Below are positions 30,094 through 37,559 of a stretch of DNA of 64,000 bases, one piece after another. A program made the position numbers and the translations under genes. The notes under the pieces were generated by a model. It had not been told where the DNA came from, searched no databases, and saw only the letters and a list, made by a program, of their open reading frames with translations. The stretch's first letter is position 1. Each line of letters begins with the position of its first letter. This stretch comes from Caldilineaceae bacterium. GTDB taxonomy: Bacteria > Chloroflexota > Anaerolineae > Caldilineales > Caldilineaceae. The stretch covers positions 1 through 64,000 of the forward strand of contig JAHBVF010000005.1 of NCBI GenBank assembly GCA_019637685.1, read 5' to 3'.

Positions 30094-30725
30094 CGCCGGT
30101 CGGCTGGATTTGTGAATGCACGGCCCCCGCCTGCCGCTTCCGTTTCCCCGCGGTCTGGGAAGACGAACGGCGACTGGTCTGCCCCGTCTGTGGTGAGCCA
30201 ACCGTCTGCCAGTTGCTTGCTCCCAAAGAGGGCGAAGAGGACGACCGGCCGCGGGAACTCGCCGGCGGGCCGGTTGTCCATCTGCTGTTGGACAACATCC
30301 GCAGCACCTACAATGTGGGTTCGCTCCTGCGCACAGCCGAGGGCGCGGGGATTTCCCACGTCCATCTCTGCGGCATCACACCCAAACCGGACCACCCCAA
30401 AGTTGCCAAGACCGGGCTGGGTGCGGAGGCGATTGTGCCCTGGAGCTATCACCCCAACGCACGTTTCGCGGCGGAAGCGCGGGTGGCAGAAGGCTGGCGG
30501 CTCTGGTCGCTGGAAACCGGCGCACGGGCCGAGCCAATCTTTCGCGTCCACGCCGGGGACGCGGATCGGGTGATTCTGGCCGTGGGTAATGAAGTCACCG
30601 GTGTTGATCCCGCGCTGCTGGACCTGAGCGAGCGGATCGTCTGCCTGCCGATGGACGGGGCCAAACGTTCGCTGAATGTGGCCAGCGCGGGCGCGGTGGC
30701 GATCTATTGGCTGCGCTACTCGTGA
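30090..30725 (+). CDS. TrmH/SpoU-family RNA methyltransferase with N-terminal zinc ribbon
   Basis: The 211-residue protein starts at a GTG that overlaps the upstream stop. Residues 1-50 hold a four-cysteine ribbon (ICECTAPAC and CPVCGEP). The rest is a SPOUT methyltransferase with motif 1 NIRSTYNVGSLLRTAEG, motif 2 AVGNEVTGVDP and motif 3 LPMDGAKRSLNVASAGA, which build the knotted SAM site and the catalytic arginine. It probably 2'-O-methylates tRNA or rRNA. The extra zinc ribbon may bind RNA and is not usual in the best-known TrmH proteins. Confidence 0.88.
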   Translation: MTPVGWICECTAPACRFRFPAVWEDERRLVCPVCGEPTVCQLLAPKEGEEDDRPRELAGGPVVHLLLDNIRSTYNVGSLLRTAEGAGISHVHLCGITPKPDHPKVAKTGLGAEAIVPWSYHPNARFAAEARVAEGWRLWSLETGARAEPIFRVHAGDADRVILAVGNEVTGVDPALLDLSERIVCLPMDGAKRSLNVASAGAVAIYWLRYS

Positions 30726-30737
30726 TGTAAAAACAGG

Positions 30738-30779
30738 CAGATTGTATACACGGACAGAAAGAAACACTGATACAATCTG
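30738..30779. repeat. Intergenic inverted repeat
   Basis: CAGATTGTAT (30738-30747) and ATACAATCTG (30770-30779) are inverted copies with a 22-base loop; a related GTATACAC/GTGTATAC pair lies just around them. No T-run. Confidence 0.4.
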
Positions 30780-30881
30780 TGTTCCCTTCTATCTGTGTAT
30801 ACCAAAAGTTCCTGTCTTCTTGCCCAAAAAAGAAGGGCTTTATCGGTCAGACACGAATACTCCACCGAAAGACGGAATCCT

Positions 30882-31346
30882 ATGCAAACAGTCCTCTTTC
30901 TCTGCACAGGCAACTACTATCGCAGCCGCTACGCGGAACTGCTTTTCAACGAACTGGCCGGGAAAACTGGTCTGAACTGGCGGGCTGCATCCAGCGGGCT
31001 GCGGGTGAAGGAAGCCACCAATCCCGGCCCCATCGCCCAACCCACACTGGCCGCGCTGGCCGCGGCCGGGATCGAGCCGCCCGCCGCGGCCATCGAGCGC
31101 TATCCTGTTCAGGTGACGGAAGCTGAACTGGCGGACGCGGCCCAGGTGATCGCCCTGAAAGAGGCGGAACACCGGCCAATGCTGGCCGCGGGCTATCCGG
31201 GCTGGGAAGATCAGGTAATCTACTGGCACATCCACGATCTGGACCAAGCGACCGCCACAGAAGCGCTTGGCGAAATCGGGGAACGGGTACGCGGACTGGT
31301 GCAGGAACTGGCAGCAGACAGCACCTCCGCCACCAGTGGTCGGTAA
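30882..31346 (+). CDS. Low-molecular-weight protein-tyrosine-phosphatase-family protein
   Basis: The 154-residue protein carries the phosphatase P-loop CTGNYYRSR (C-x5-R, Cys9) at the N-terminus and a GLNWRAASSGLRV strand. A normal family member has a DP pair as general acid; here the late segment is WHIHDLD, so the acid may be one of these aspartates. It could be a tyrosine phosphatase or an arsenate-reductase-like enzyme. ATG 30882 is placed directly before the P-loop. Its 3' end overlaps the EamA transporter gene by 11 bases. Confidence 0.78.
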   Translation: MQTVLFLCTGNYYRSRYAELLFNELAGKTGLNWRAASSGLRVKEATNPGPIAQPTLAALAAAGIEPPAAAIERYPVQVTEAELADAAQVIALKEAEHRPMLAAGYPGWEDQVIYWHIHDLDQATATEALGEIGERVRGLVQELAADSTSATSGR

Positions 31347-32247
31347 TCGCTGGCTGGCCTTCTACCGCCAACAGCGGGGATCGCCTTCTGTGGTCGGCTG
31401 GTCGATGGCTCTGGCCTCCACCGGCGCGGCGGCGCTGGTCACGCCCCTGGCCCGGGCCGCGGTGACTGGTGGCGTGGACCCGGTGGGGATGCTGCTGGCC
31501 CGGCTGGGAATCGCCGTCGTGCTGATGGCTGTGACGCTGGGGCTGACCCGGCCCGAACTTTTGCGCATGGACCGGGAACTGGCAGGCCGGGTGGCGCTGG
31601 TGGGCGGGATTGCCGGGGTGGAAATCTGCTGCTTTTTCCTCTCCCTGGCCTGGATCGATTCGTCGGTCTCGGCCATGCTCAAATCTGTGCAGCCGCTGGT
31701 AGTGCTGCTGCTCCTGGCCCTGGGCGGCGAGCGGCTGACCCGTCGCCATCTGCTGCGGCTGGGCTTTGCCGTCGCCGGCATCTATCTGCTGGTGGGGCCG
31801 AGCGGGCAGGTTTCGTCGATTGGGCTGGTGTTGACCGGTCTGTCGATTCTGCTCTATGCCGTCCAACTGGTGCTGCTCCAATGGCGACTGCTGGCCTACG
31901 ATCCGCGCACAGTGACATTCTATCTGTTGGTTGTGATGACGCTGGTAGTGGCCGGGTTCTGGGCTGTGCAGGGCGCGGTCTGGCGGGACCCCGGCGCGGT
32001 GGGCTGGACTGCAATTCTGGTGATGGCGCTGATCAGCACCTATTTTGCCCGCCTCGCCCAGTTTGTAGCCATGCGTTATATTGGCGGCGGCCAGGTTGCG
32101 CTGCTTTGGCCGCTGCAAACGCTGCTGATCATTTTGCTGTCGGTACTCTTTCTCCACGAACGGCTCACCCTCTTGCAGTGGGCCGGAGGTGTGCTGGTGC
32201 TGGTCAGCGCAGGTCTGGCAATAAAACGGACCCAGCCAATCAACTAA
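31336..32247 (+). CDS. EamA-family (drug/metabolite superfamily) transporter
   Basis: The 303-residue protein has ten hydrophobic segments in two EamA halves, the 10-TMS DMT layout. Repeated halves end with LHERLTLLQWAGGVLVLVSAG and similar. Members export small metabolites or amino acids; no substrate can be named. The GTG at 31336 overlaps the preceding phosphatase gene by 11 bases; ATG 31405 is a shorter alternative. The stop codon lies inside an octamer tandem repeat (32238-32269). Confidence 0.85.
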   Translation: MVGNRWLAFYRQQRGSPSVVGWSMALASTGAAALVTPLARAAVTGGVDPVGMLLARLGIAVVLMAVTLGLTRPELLRMDRELAGRVALVGGIAGVEICCFFLSLAWIDSSVSAMLKSVQPLVVLLLLALGGERLTRRHLLRLGFAVAGIYLLVGPSGQVSSIGLVLTGLSILLYAVQLVLLQWRLLAYDPRTVTFYLLVVMTLVVAGFWAVQGAVWRDPGAVGWTAILVMALISTYFARLAQFVAMRYIGGGQVALLWPLQTLLIILLSVLFLHERLTLLQWAGGVLVLVSAGLAIKRTQPIN

Positions 32248-32269
32248 TCCACCAGTCAACCAATAACCA
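32238..32269. repeat. Octamer tandem repeat, AATCAACC type
   Basis: Four consecutive octamers: AATCAACT, AATCCACC, AGTCAACC, AATAACCA. The first two encode the end of the EamA gene. An inverted GTTGATTGG lies a little downstream (about 32278-32286). Confidence 0.7.
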
Positions 32270-32320
32270 CACACGAGTTGATTGGTTTTATTTCTCACTT
32301 CACCCAAAGGAGTTTCCCCC

Positions 32321-33199
32321 ATGCGTTTTGGAATGAGCGGCTGTTTTCTGCCCGCGAATATGGACGACGTGACCCCGGAGATGTGTCGCCGGGTGCGCGA
32401 GGTAGGCTTTAGCGGTATCTTCACCCGCTTCCGGGCCAACGATCCCCACACCACCCCCAAGCACAAAGCCCAACGGCTGAAGGATTTGCTGGCGGGGGAA
32501 GGGGTGCGTCTTTATCAGACGACGGGCTATTGGCAAAATCTGGTCACGCCCGACGAGCGCGTACGCAAGGAGTCCGTGCGCACATTGCAGGCCGCGCTGC
32601 GTCTGGCCGGGTGGATGGGCGCACGGGGCATCGACACCGGCCCCGGCTCCATGAACCCGGCTGGCCCCTGGTTTCCCCACCCGAACAACTGGACGGTCAG
32701 TGCGGAGCGGCAACTGGTCAAAACGCTGAACGAATGCAAATCCGCGGCGGAGGACGCGGGCGTCTATCTCAGCCTGGAGAGCCACCAACTGGTGACGCTG
32801 AAGACGCCGGAGATTACCGCGGCGATTCTGGACGAAGTGGATTCGCCCTGGGTGCGCTGCGACTACGACTCGGCCAACTGGATTACACTGGAAACCGTCT
32901 TCGACACCGGCACCGAGTTGGACAGGCATTTCGATCTGTTGGGCAAGCATATGGTAAGCTGTCACGCCAAAGACATTTGGATCGAAAACCGGCTGGCCCT
33001 GCACCTGAGCGACGGCTGCCCCGGCAAAGGACTGATGGATTTCAAAACCCTCTTCCGGCGGATGGAAGCGCTCGACCCGGATTACCCGGTCATCTCCGAG
33101 GGCAACAGCACCGAAGACCTGCCCGCGGTGGCCCGGCTCTTCCACGACACCGCCCAGGAACTGGGCATCCGCGTGCTGGACGCGGACGAAGAAATCTAA
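32321..33199 (+). CDS. Sugar phosphate isomerase/epimerase (AP endonuclease 2 / xylose isomerase-like TIM barrel)
   Basis: The 292-residue protein begins MRFGMSGCFLP behind AAAGGAG. It shows barrel-strand motifs of the sugar phosphate isomerase/epimerase family: GFSGIFTRFR, AARGIDTGPGSM-like GARGIDTGPG, YLSLESHQL, WVRCDYDSANW, MVSCHAKDIW and VISEGN. Conserved Glu, Asp, His and Glu in the last four strands bind a divalent metal. Such enzymes rearrange keto sugars or inositol intermediates; the exact substrate is not evident. It is separated from the SDR gene downstream by a MITE. Confidence 0.85.
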   Translation: MRFGMSGCFLPANMDDVTPEMCRRVREVGFSGIFTRFRANDPHTTPKHKAQRLKDLLAGEGVRLYQTTGYWQNLVTPDERVRKESVRTLQAALRLAGWMGARGIDTGPGSMNPAGPWFPHPNNWTVSAERQLVKTLNECKSAAEDAGVYLSLESHQLVTLKTPEITAAILDEVDSPWVRCDYDSANWITLETVFDTGTELDRHFDLLGKHMVSCHAKDIWIENRLALHLSDGCPGKGLMDFKTLFRRMEALDPDYPVISEGNSTEDLPAVARLFHDTAQELGIRVLDADEEI

Positions 33200-33220
33200 A
33201 AACGGACACGGATAAAGAAT

Positions 33221-33342
33221 GACTCTACTGCAAAAAGCCTTTTGAGCCACTGATAAACGCTGATCAAAAGAAGGATGCTCTCCTGAAATTCTCTGCGACT
33301 CCGCGTCTCCGCGGGAGAAATTGACCTTTTTGCAGTAAACTC
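33221..33342. repeat. MITE, copy 2 (inverted relative to copy 1)
   Basis: The 122-bp element has ACTGCAAAAAG (33226-33236) and CTTTTTGCAGT (33326-33336) near its ends and is flanked by the direct repeat AAAGAAT (33214-33220 and 33343-33349). Its sequence is nearly identical to the reverse complement of 28999-29130, with a shorter middle. Confidence 0.85.
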
Positions 33343-33403
33343 AAAGAATAGAACGCGGATGACGCGGATCGGGCAGATCCAAGCGGATTTCGAGCAGCGA
33401 AGT

Positions 33404-33435
33404 GGTCAACCAATCAACTACTCAACCAATCAACC
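33404..33435. repeat. Octamer tandem repeat upstream of the SDR gene
   Basis: Four octamers: GGTCAACC, AATCAACT, ACTCAACC, AATCAACC, ending 14 bases before the SDR start codon. They occupy the place where a ribosome site would be expected. Confidence 0.75.
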
Positions 33436-33449
33436 AATAGGAACCTTCT

Positions 33450-34205
33450 ATGTCAAACTTACGTTTTGCCGCGCCCGTAGAGCGGCGGGTAGCCCTTGTG
33501 ACCGGCGGCGCACGGGGCATTGGCCGGGCTTCTGCCCTGCGCATGGCCGAGGCGGGCCGGGATATTGTGATTGTCGATTTGCAGGACGAGCACGGCCAGA
33601 GCGCGGTGGCCGAAATCGAAGCGCTGGGCCAGAAAGCGCTCTACCTTCCCACCGATGTGACCGACGAGGCAGCCGTACACGAGGCAGTAGCTCGCACCGT
33701 CGCCACTTTTGGCCGTCTGGATATTCTGGTCTGCTGCGCGGGGATTCTGGGCAAGGAAGCGCCCTTTCTGGAACAGTCCGCGGCTCAGTTCGACAAAGTG
33801 CTGAAGATCAACCTGTACGGCATCTACTACGCGCACCAGGCCGCCATTCCTCATATGCTGGCAGGCGGCTGGGGACGCTGCCTTTCCATTACCTCCGGGG
33901 CGCGTTTTGGCGCGACCAATCAGGTCCCCTATGGCGTTTCCAAGGGCGCGGTCCACTCCTTCATCGGCGCGCTGGGTAACGCCTACCCCAAACAGAATAT
34001 CTTTGTCAACGGCGTGGAGCCGGGGCGAGCGCTGACCGATATGGTAGTTCCCCGCTTCACAAAGGAATTCCTCGCCGACCCCGGCAATCCCATGGGCCGC
34101 TATTCCGACCCCGAAGAAGTGGCGGAGGTCATCGAATTTCTCTGCTCCGAGCGCAACACCTATACGACGGGTTCCGTGTGGAGTGTGAAGGGCGCAACGG
34201 GGTAA
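33450..34205 (+). CDS. Short-chain dehydrogenase/reductase
   Basis: The 251-residue Rossmann protein has TGGARGIG at 18-25 for the cofactor. The usual NNAG reads CCAG (VCCAGIL), and the catalytic set is SITSG with YGVSK. An aspartate after strand 2 (IVDLQD) favours NAD over NADP. It resembles 3-oxoacyl-ACP reductase/glucose dehydrogenase-type SDRs; its substrate is unknown. There is no clear Shine-Dalgarno sequence because octamer repeats lie directly upstream. Confidence 0.88.
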   Translation: MSNLRFAAPVERRVALVTGGARGIGRASALRMAEAGRDIVIVDLQDEHGQSAVAEIEALGQKALYLPTDVTDEAAVHEAVARTVATFGRLDILVCCAGILGKEAPFLEQSAAQFDKVLKINLYGIYYAHQAAIPHMLAGGWGRCLSITSGARFGATNQVPYGVSKGAVHSFIGALGNAYPKQNIFVNGVEPGRALTDMVVPRFTKEFLADPGNPMGRYSDPEEVAEVIEFLCSERNTYTTGSVWSVKGATG

Positions 34206-34241
34206 GAAGAGAGGGGATGACAGGATGACAAGATGAGGTGT

Positions 34242-34274
34242 GAAACGTGAGAACAGTCAGCACTCTCACGTTTC
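34242..34274 (+). terminator. Hairpin after the SDR gene
   Basis: GAAACGTGAGA (34242-34252) pairs with TCTCACGTTTC (34264-34274). No T-run follows. The stem is nearly the same as the terminator at 23756-23810. Confidence 0.5.
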
Positions 34275-34474
34275 GCGCTTCACATTTCTTTGCTACACTG
34301 TCTGACTGACCGCACCCAAGCTTTCGCCCAGCCATTGGGCCGAGGCTTCGCTTTGCCACAGAGGACCGAAGTGAAAGTACGATTCCTTTGGCAGCCGCCC
34401 CACAGACACCCCCGCCGCCACCCGCTACACTGATCGATAGGTTGTGCCAAATCCCCCAAACAGCGGAGCCACGA

Positions 34475-34861
34475 ATGACCCTCAACGATATCAAAGACGC
34501 CAAATATATCGCCTTGAAAACCTTCCGCAGGAACGGCCAGGGCGTCATCACCCCCGTTTGGATGGCCGCGGACGGGGGCAAGCTCTACGTTTGGACCGAC
34601 GGCAGCAGCGGAAAAGTGAAGCGCATCCGCAACGACGGGCGTGTCCGCCTGTGTGCCAGCGATGTGCGGGGCACACCCACCGGCGAATGGACGGAAGCCC
34701 AGGCGCGGGTATTGGAGCAGCCCACGGATGTGCAGGCCACGGCCAAGCGCATCGCGGCCAAATACGGACTGATGTTCCATCTGTTCGGACTGATGGGCAA
34801 GCTGCGTGGACGGGGCCAGAATCGGGTGGCGATTGAGATCAGCCCGCTCTCCGCTTCTTGA
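34475..34861 (+). CDS. PPOX-class, F420-dependent-type oxidoreductase
   Basis: The 128-residue split-barrel protein matches the PPOX-class family: KYIALKTFRRNGQGVITPVWMA, KLYVWTDGSSGKVKRIRND and RVRLCASDVRG. Such proteins use F420 or flavin to reduce varied substrates. ATG 34475 fits the family N-terminus; the frame is open upstream but unsupported. Whether this organism makes F420 cannot be judged from the window. Confidence 0.82.
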   Translation: MTLNDIKDAKYIALKTFRRNGQGVITPVWMAADGGKLYVWTDGSSGKVKRIRNDGRVRLCASDVRGTPTGEWTEAQARVLEQPTDVQATAKRIAAKYGLMFHLFGLMGKLRGRGQNRVAIEISPLSAS

Positions 34862-34966
34862 CACCTATGCCAAGCGGTCTATAATTAGACACAGCACAGT
34901 GTACAGTTCGCAGTTTGTCGCGCAAATAACAAACCCCTTCCCTACTTTTCCACAGAGAGAACGTCA

Positions 34967-35032
34967 ATGGAGCCACTGATGCGTTGGGCTGAACTGGGCA
35001 TCTGTAGACCGGTGGGCTGGCCCAATGGCTGA
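34967..35032 (+). CDS. Possible 21-codon leader ORF overlapping the kinase start
   Basis: An ATG at 34967 with GAGAGAA upstream opens a 21-residue frame (MEPLMRWAELGICRPVGWPN and one more) whose TGA overlaps the kinase start region. The kinase itself has no good ribosome site, so coupling through this frame is possible. No conservation can be tested here. Confidence 0.25.
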   Translation: MEPLMRWAELGICRPVGWPNG

Positions 35033-36023
35033 ACTCTCCTTGCCCGCCAATCTCGCTGAAGTCTACGGGTTGCGCTCACCCATCGAACCCTTCGCCATCA
35101 GTCAAGGAAGCAATAGTCTGATCGTCGGTGTGCATACGGGCGATGGCGATTTCCTGTGGAAGCGCTATCAGCCCTTCCACGTGGAGGAATCGATCCGCTA
35201 TGAGCACCGGCTGTTGACCTGGCTGACAACGCGGGAACTCTCTTTCGTTGTGCCCGCACCCCTGCCAGACATCGACGGCGACACGCTCTGGACAGGGGAA
35301 GATGGCTCCCACGCGCTCTTTCCCTTTATCCCTGGCAGCCCATCCGACGACACAAAACCGCGCCATTTGGAAAATGTGGGCGCGGCATTGGCCGAACTGC
35401 ACGCCGGGCTGGCCGCGTATCCGACTACACCCCGACCGGCCATGCCCGATTTTGGATCCCTGGCAGCTGTGCATGGGGCCATCACCAATCCGGGATTTCT
35501 CTATCCCCGCGATTTAGGCCTGCCAGACAGCGAACCCTTTGCCTCTTTGCTGGCCTGGTGGCGGGAGGAAGTCGCCGCCTTAGAGACGTTTCTCGGCGGG
35601 CCATTTCGGGCTTTGCCCCGGCAGGTCATCCACGGAGATTACAGTCCGGTCAACACCCTGTGCGTGGACGATCGGCTGACAGGCATTGTGGATTTCGAGT
35701 TTGCCGGGCCAGAGGTACGAGCGCTGGATGTGGCGTCGGGACTGTACTTCTCTCTGCGTGTCTGGAAAGGCGACGATCTCTGGCCTCGGGGCGAAGCCTT
35801 CCTTCGTGGCTACACCACACACACCCGTCTGACCCCAGGGGAACGCTCCAGCCTGCCCTGGCTGATGCGTCTGCGCAACGCGGTCTCGAAAATTTTCTGG
35901 CTGGGCAAGGCCCAGACGGATGGCACAACGGAAAAGCAGGTGTTGTATATCGGAGAGTCGCAGATGCTCAACCGTTGGCTTGCGCAGAACAGCCAGCGGC
36001 TGGATGAGCTTTTGGAAGCATAG
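35025..36023 (+). CDS. Phosphotransferase (aminoglycoside/homoserine-kinase-II-like)
   Basis: The 332-residue protein kinase-like enzyme has the Brenner motif VIHGDYSPVNTLCV and the metal-binding GIVDFEFAGPE. It belongs to the APH/ChoK superfamily, whose substrates include homoserine, choline and aminoglycosides. The gene is downstream of an F420-type oxidoreductase and upstream of a GDPD; neither identifies a substrate. The ATG lacks an evident ribosome site; see the 34967 leader frame. Confidence 0.85.
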   Translation: MAELSLPANLAEVYGLRSPIEPFAISQGSNSLIVGVHTGDGDFLWKRYQPFHVEESIRYEHRLLTWLTTRELSFVVPAPLPDIDGDTLWTGEDGSHALFPFIPGSPSDDTKPRHLENVGAALAELHAGLAAYPTTPRPAMPDFGSLAAVHGAITNPGFLYPRDLGLPDSEPFASLLAWWREEVAALETFLGGPFRALPRQVIHGDYSPVNTLCVDDRLTGIVDFEFAGPEVRALDVASGLYFSLRVWKGDDLWPRGEAFLRGYTTHTRLTPGERSSLPWLMRLRNAVSKIFWLGKAQTDGTTEKQVLYIGESQMLNRWLAQNSQRLDELLEA

Positions 36024-36125
36024 CCCAAAAAACCCGCGGGAATCCACCCCATTCACCTTCCATCAAAACCCTTGTAAATCCATCCCCCGTGGACATGCGT
36101 GTCCTTCTTTTGAGGAGAAAATCCA

Positions 36126-36824
36126 ATGCCAAATATGACCCCATACGTTGTCGGACACCGGGGCGCGGCAGGCGTCCAACCGGAAAACACTATCGAAGGC
36201 TTTGAATACGCCATCGGCCTGGGCTGCGAATACGTGGAGACCGACGCCCACCTGACGCTGGACGGCCATCTGGTCATCATCCACGACGACACGGTAGACC
36301 GCACCACCAACGGCAGCGGACGGGTGGGCGAAATGACGCTGGCCCAACTCCGCGGCCTGGACGCGGGCCAGGGGCGGCGTATTCCCCTGTTGCAGGAGGT
36401 GCTGGATGTGGTGCGGGGGCGGGCGATTCTCCTTCTCGAACTCAAAGGCCCCTTCACGCCGGACCCGGTGGCCCAGGCAGTGATGGCAAACCGGATGCAG
36501 GAGCAGGTCATCTTCACCTCCTTCCATTTTGGCCGCCTGGCCCGTATCAAACAGATCGACCCCCGCTTGCAGACCGGGGCCACCTTCGGCGATCCCCCCG
36601 CGGACGCGCTGGAAGAGGCCCTGGCCCTGGGCGCGAGTACAGTGGGTATCCACTACGCAAAAATGACCGAAGAGTTCGTCGTGCGCGCTCGCCGTCTGGG
36701 GCTGAATCTGCGCGCTTGGAATCCCGACGAAGAGGCCGACATCCAGCGGATGATCGACTTGGGGCCGACGGGCATCAGCAGCAACCGACCGGATCGGGTG
36801 ATGAGGCTGTTGGGGAGAGGGTAG
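36126..36824 (+). CDS. Glycerophosphodiester phosphodiesterase
   Basis: The 232-residue TIM-barrel enzyme hydrolyses glycerophosphodiesters to glycerol-3-phosphate and an alcohol. HRG at residues 11-13, the PENT motif, YVETDAHLT and IHDDTVDRTTNG, and a late glutamate (LLLELKG) form the metal site. The protein has no signal peptide, so it works in the cytoplasm. GAGGAGAAAA precedes the ATG. Length is normal for the UgpQ type. Confidence 0.92.
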   Translation: MPNMTPYVVGHRGAAGVQPENTIEGFEYAIGLGCEYVETDAHLTLDGHLVIIHDDTVDRTTNGSGRVGEMTLAQLRGLDAGQGRRIPLLQEVLDVVRGRAILLLELKGPFTPDPVAQAVMANRMQEQVIFTSFHFGRLARIKQIDPRLQTGATFGDPPADALEEALALGASTVGIHYAKMTEEFVVRARRLGLNLRAWNPDEEADIQRMIDLGPTGISSNRPDRVMRLLGRG

Positions 36825-36831
36825 GGGCAGG

Positions 36832-37227
36832 TTAGTCTTGCCAGCTAACGGTGAAAAGCGAATTGATATGTTCAAAATGGCTATCGCGAGTTGCCAGGAC
36901 AAGCTGATGCTGCAAAGCCAGTGCAGCGATCCAAATATCGTTTTCCGGCAGTGGCGTTCCCGCCAGCTTCAGTTCGTGCTTGACTCGCCCGTACTGGAAG
37001 GCTGTTTGCGAGTCTACCGTCAGGACAGAATTCGCGTTTCGAAAATCCTCCACCCGCTCTACATTTTGTGCGACGCGGGATGAATTGCGCGCACCGAAAT
37101 AAAGTTCGCCGATGACGATGCTGGGGAGAAATACGGCGTCAGCCTCGGCCAGTTGATTGAGGACTGCGGACTCCTGAGCGAAGAGAGCGATAACGATATT
37201 TGTATCGAGCAGGTATCTACCATTCAT
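36832..37227 (-). CDS. PIN domain (VapC-like) toxin
   Basis: The 131-residue protein begins MNGRYLLDTNIVIALF with Asp8 as first metal ligand. It continues with SIVIGELYFGARNS and LPENDIWIAALALQHQLVLATRDSHF, the full VapC pattern, so the active site looks intact. I prefer ATG 37227, overlapping the antitoxin stop by 11 bases; a TTG three codons upstream is possible. It is the second PIN toxin in the window and converges with the GDPD gene. Confidence 0.88.
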   Translation of the reverse strand: MNGRYLLDTNIVIALFAQESAVLNQLAEADAVFLPSIVIGELYFGARNSSRVAQNVERVEDFRNANSVLTVDSQTAFQYGRVKHELKLAGTPLPENDIWIAALALQHQLVLATRDSHFEHINSLFTVSWQD

Positions 37228-37441
37228 CTGCGTCAACCCGCTCGCACTCGTTTTCGATCGCCTCTTCCATCAGCGCCAGGTCGTCTGAAGGGATTGTTCC
37301 GGCAAAAGACAACAGCGTGCGACCTGGCACACCGCGATGGTACGTTTCACCTAACGCTCGAACCAGTGCCAGAATCTGCTCCTGAATATCCGTAGGAAGC
37401 GTCACCAGGTGCTCGCTCACTTCTGCCGCTAATGCACTCAT
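37217..37441 (-). CDS. Antitoxin partner of the VapC-like toxin
   Basis: The 74-residue protein (MSALAAEVSEHLVTLPTDIQ) is acidic and helical with a C-terminal EAIENECERVDADEW tail. It is the small-antitoxin type commonly found with PIN toxins. AAGGAG lies 10 bases before the ATG. The stop overlaps the toxin start. Confidence 0.78.
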   Translation of the reverse strand: MSALAAEVSEHLVTLPTDIQEQILALVRALGETYHRGVPGRTLLSFAGTIPSDDLALMEEAIENECERVDADEW

Positions 37442-37559
37442 ATTCTTCGACTCCTTTTTCGCGTCGTCCCAAACCTAGCTGATCTGTCTACCTCCAGTGT
37501 ATACAATTCGACGGTGCAGATCAAATCAGTCATCCGATCGGGCAATGAGGTATATCCCT

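Noticed and set aside
32238-33435. Octamer tracts read as a CRISPR or as integration sites
   Set aside because: The units are contiguous 8-mers without spacers, and no integrase or duplicated tRNA end is seen.
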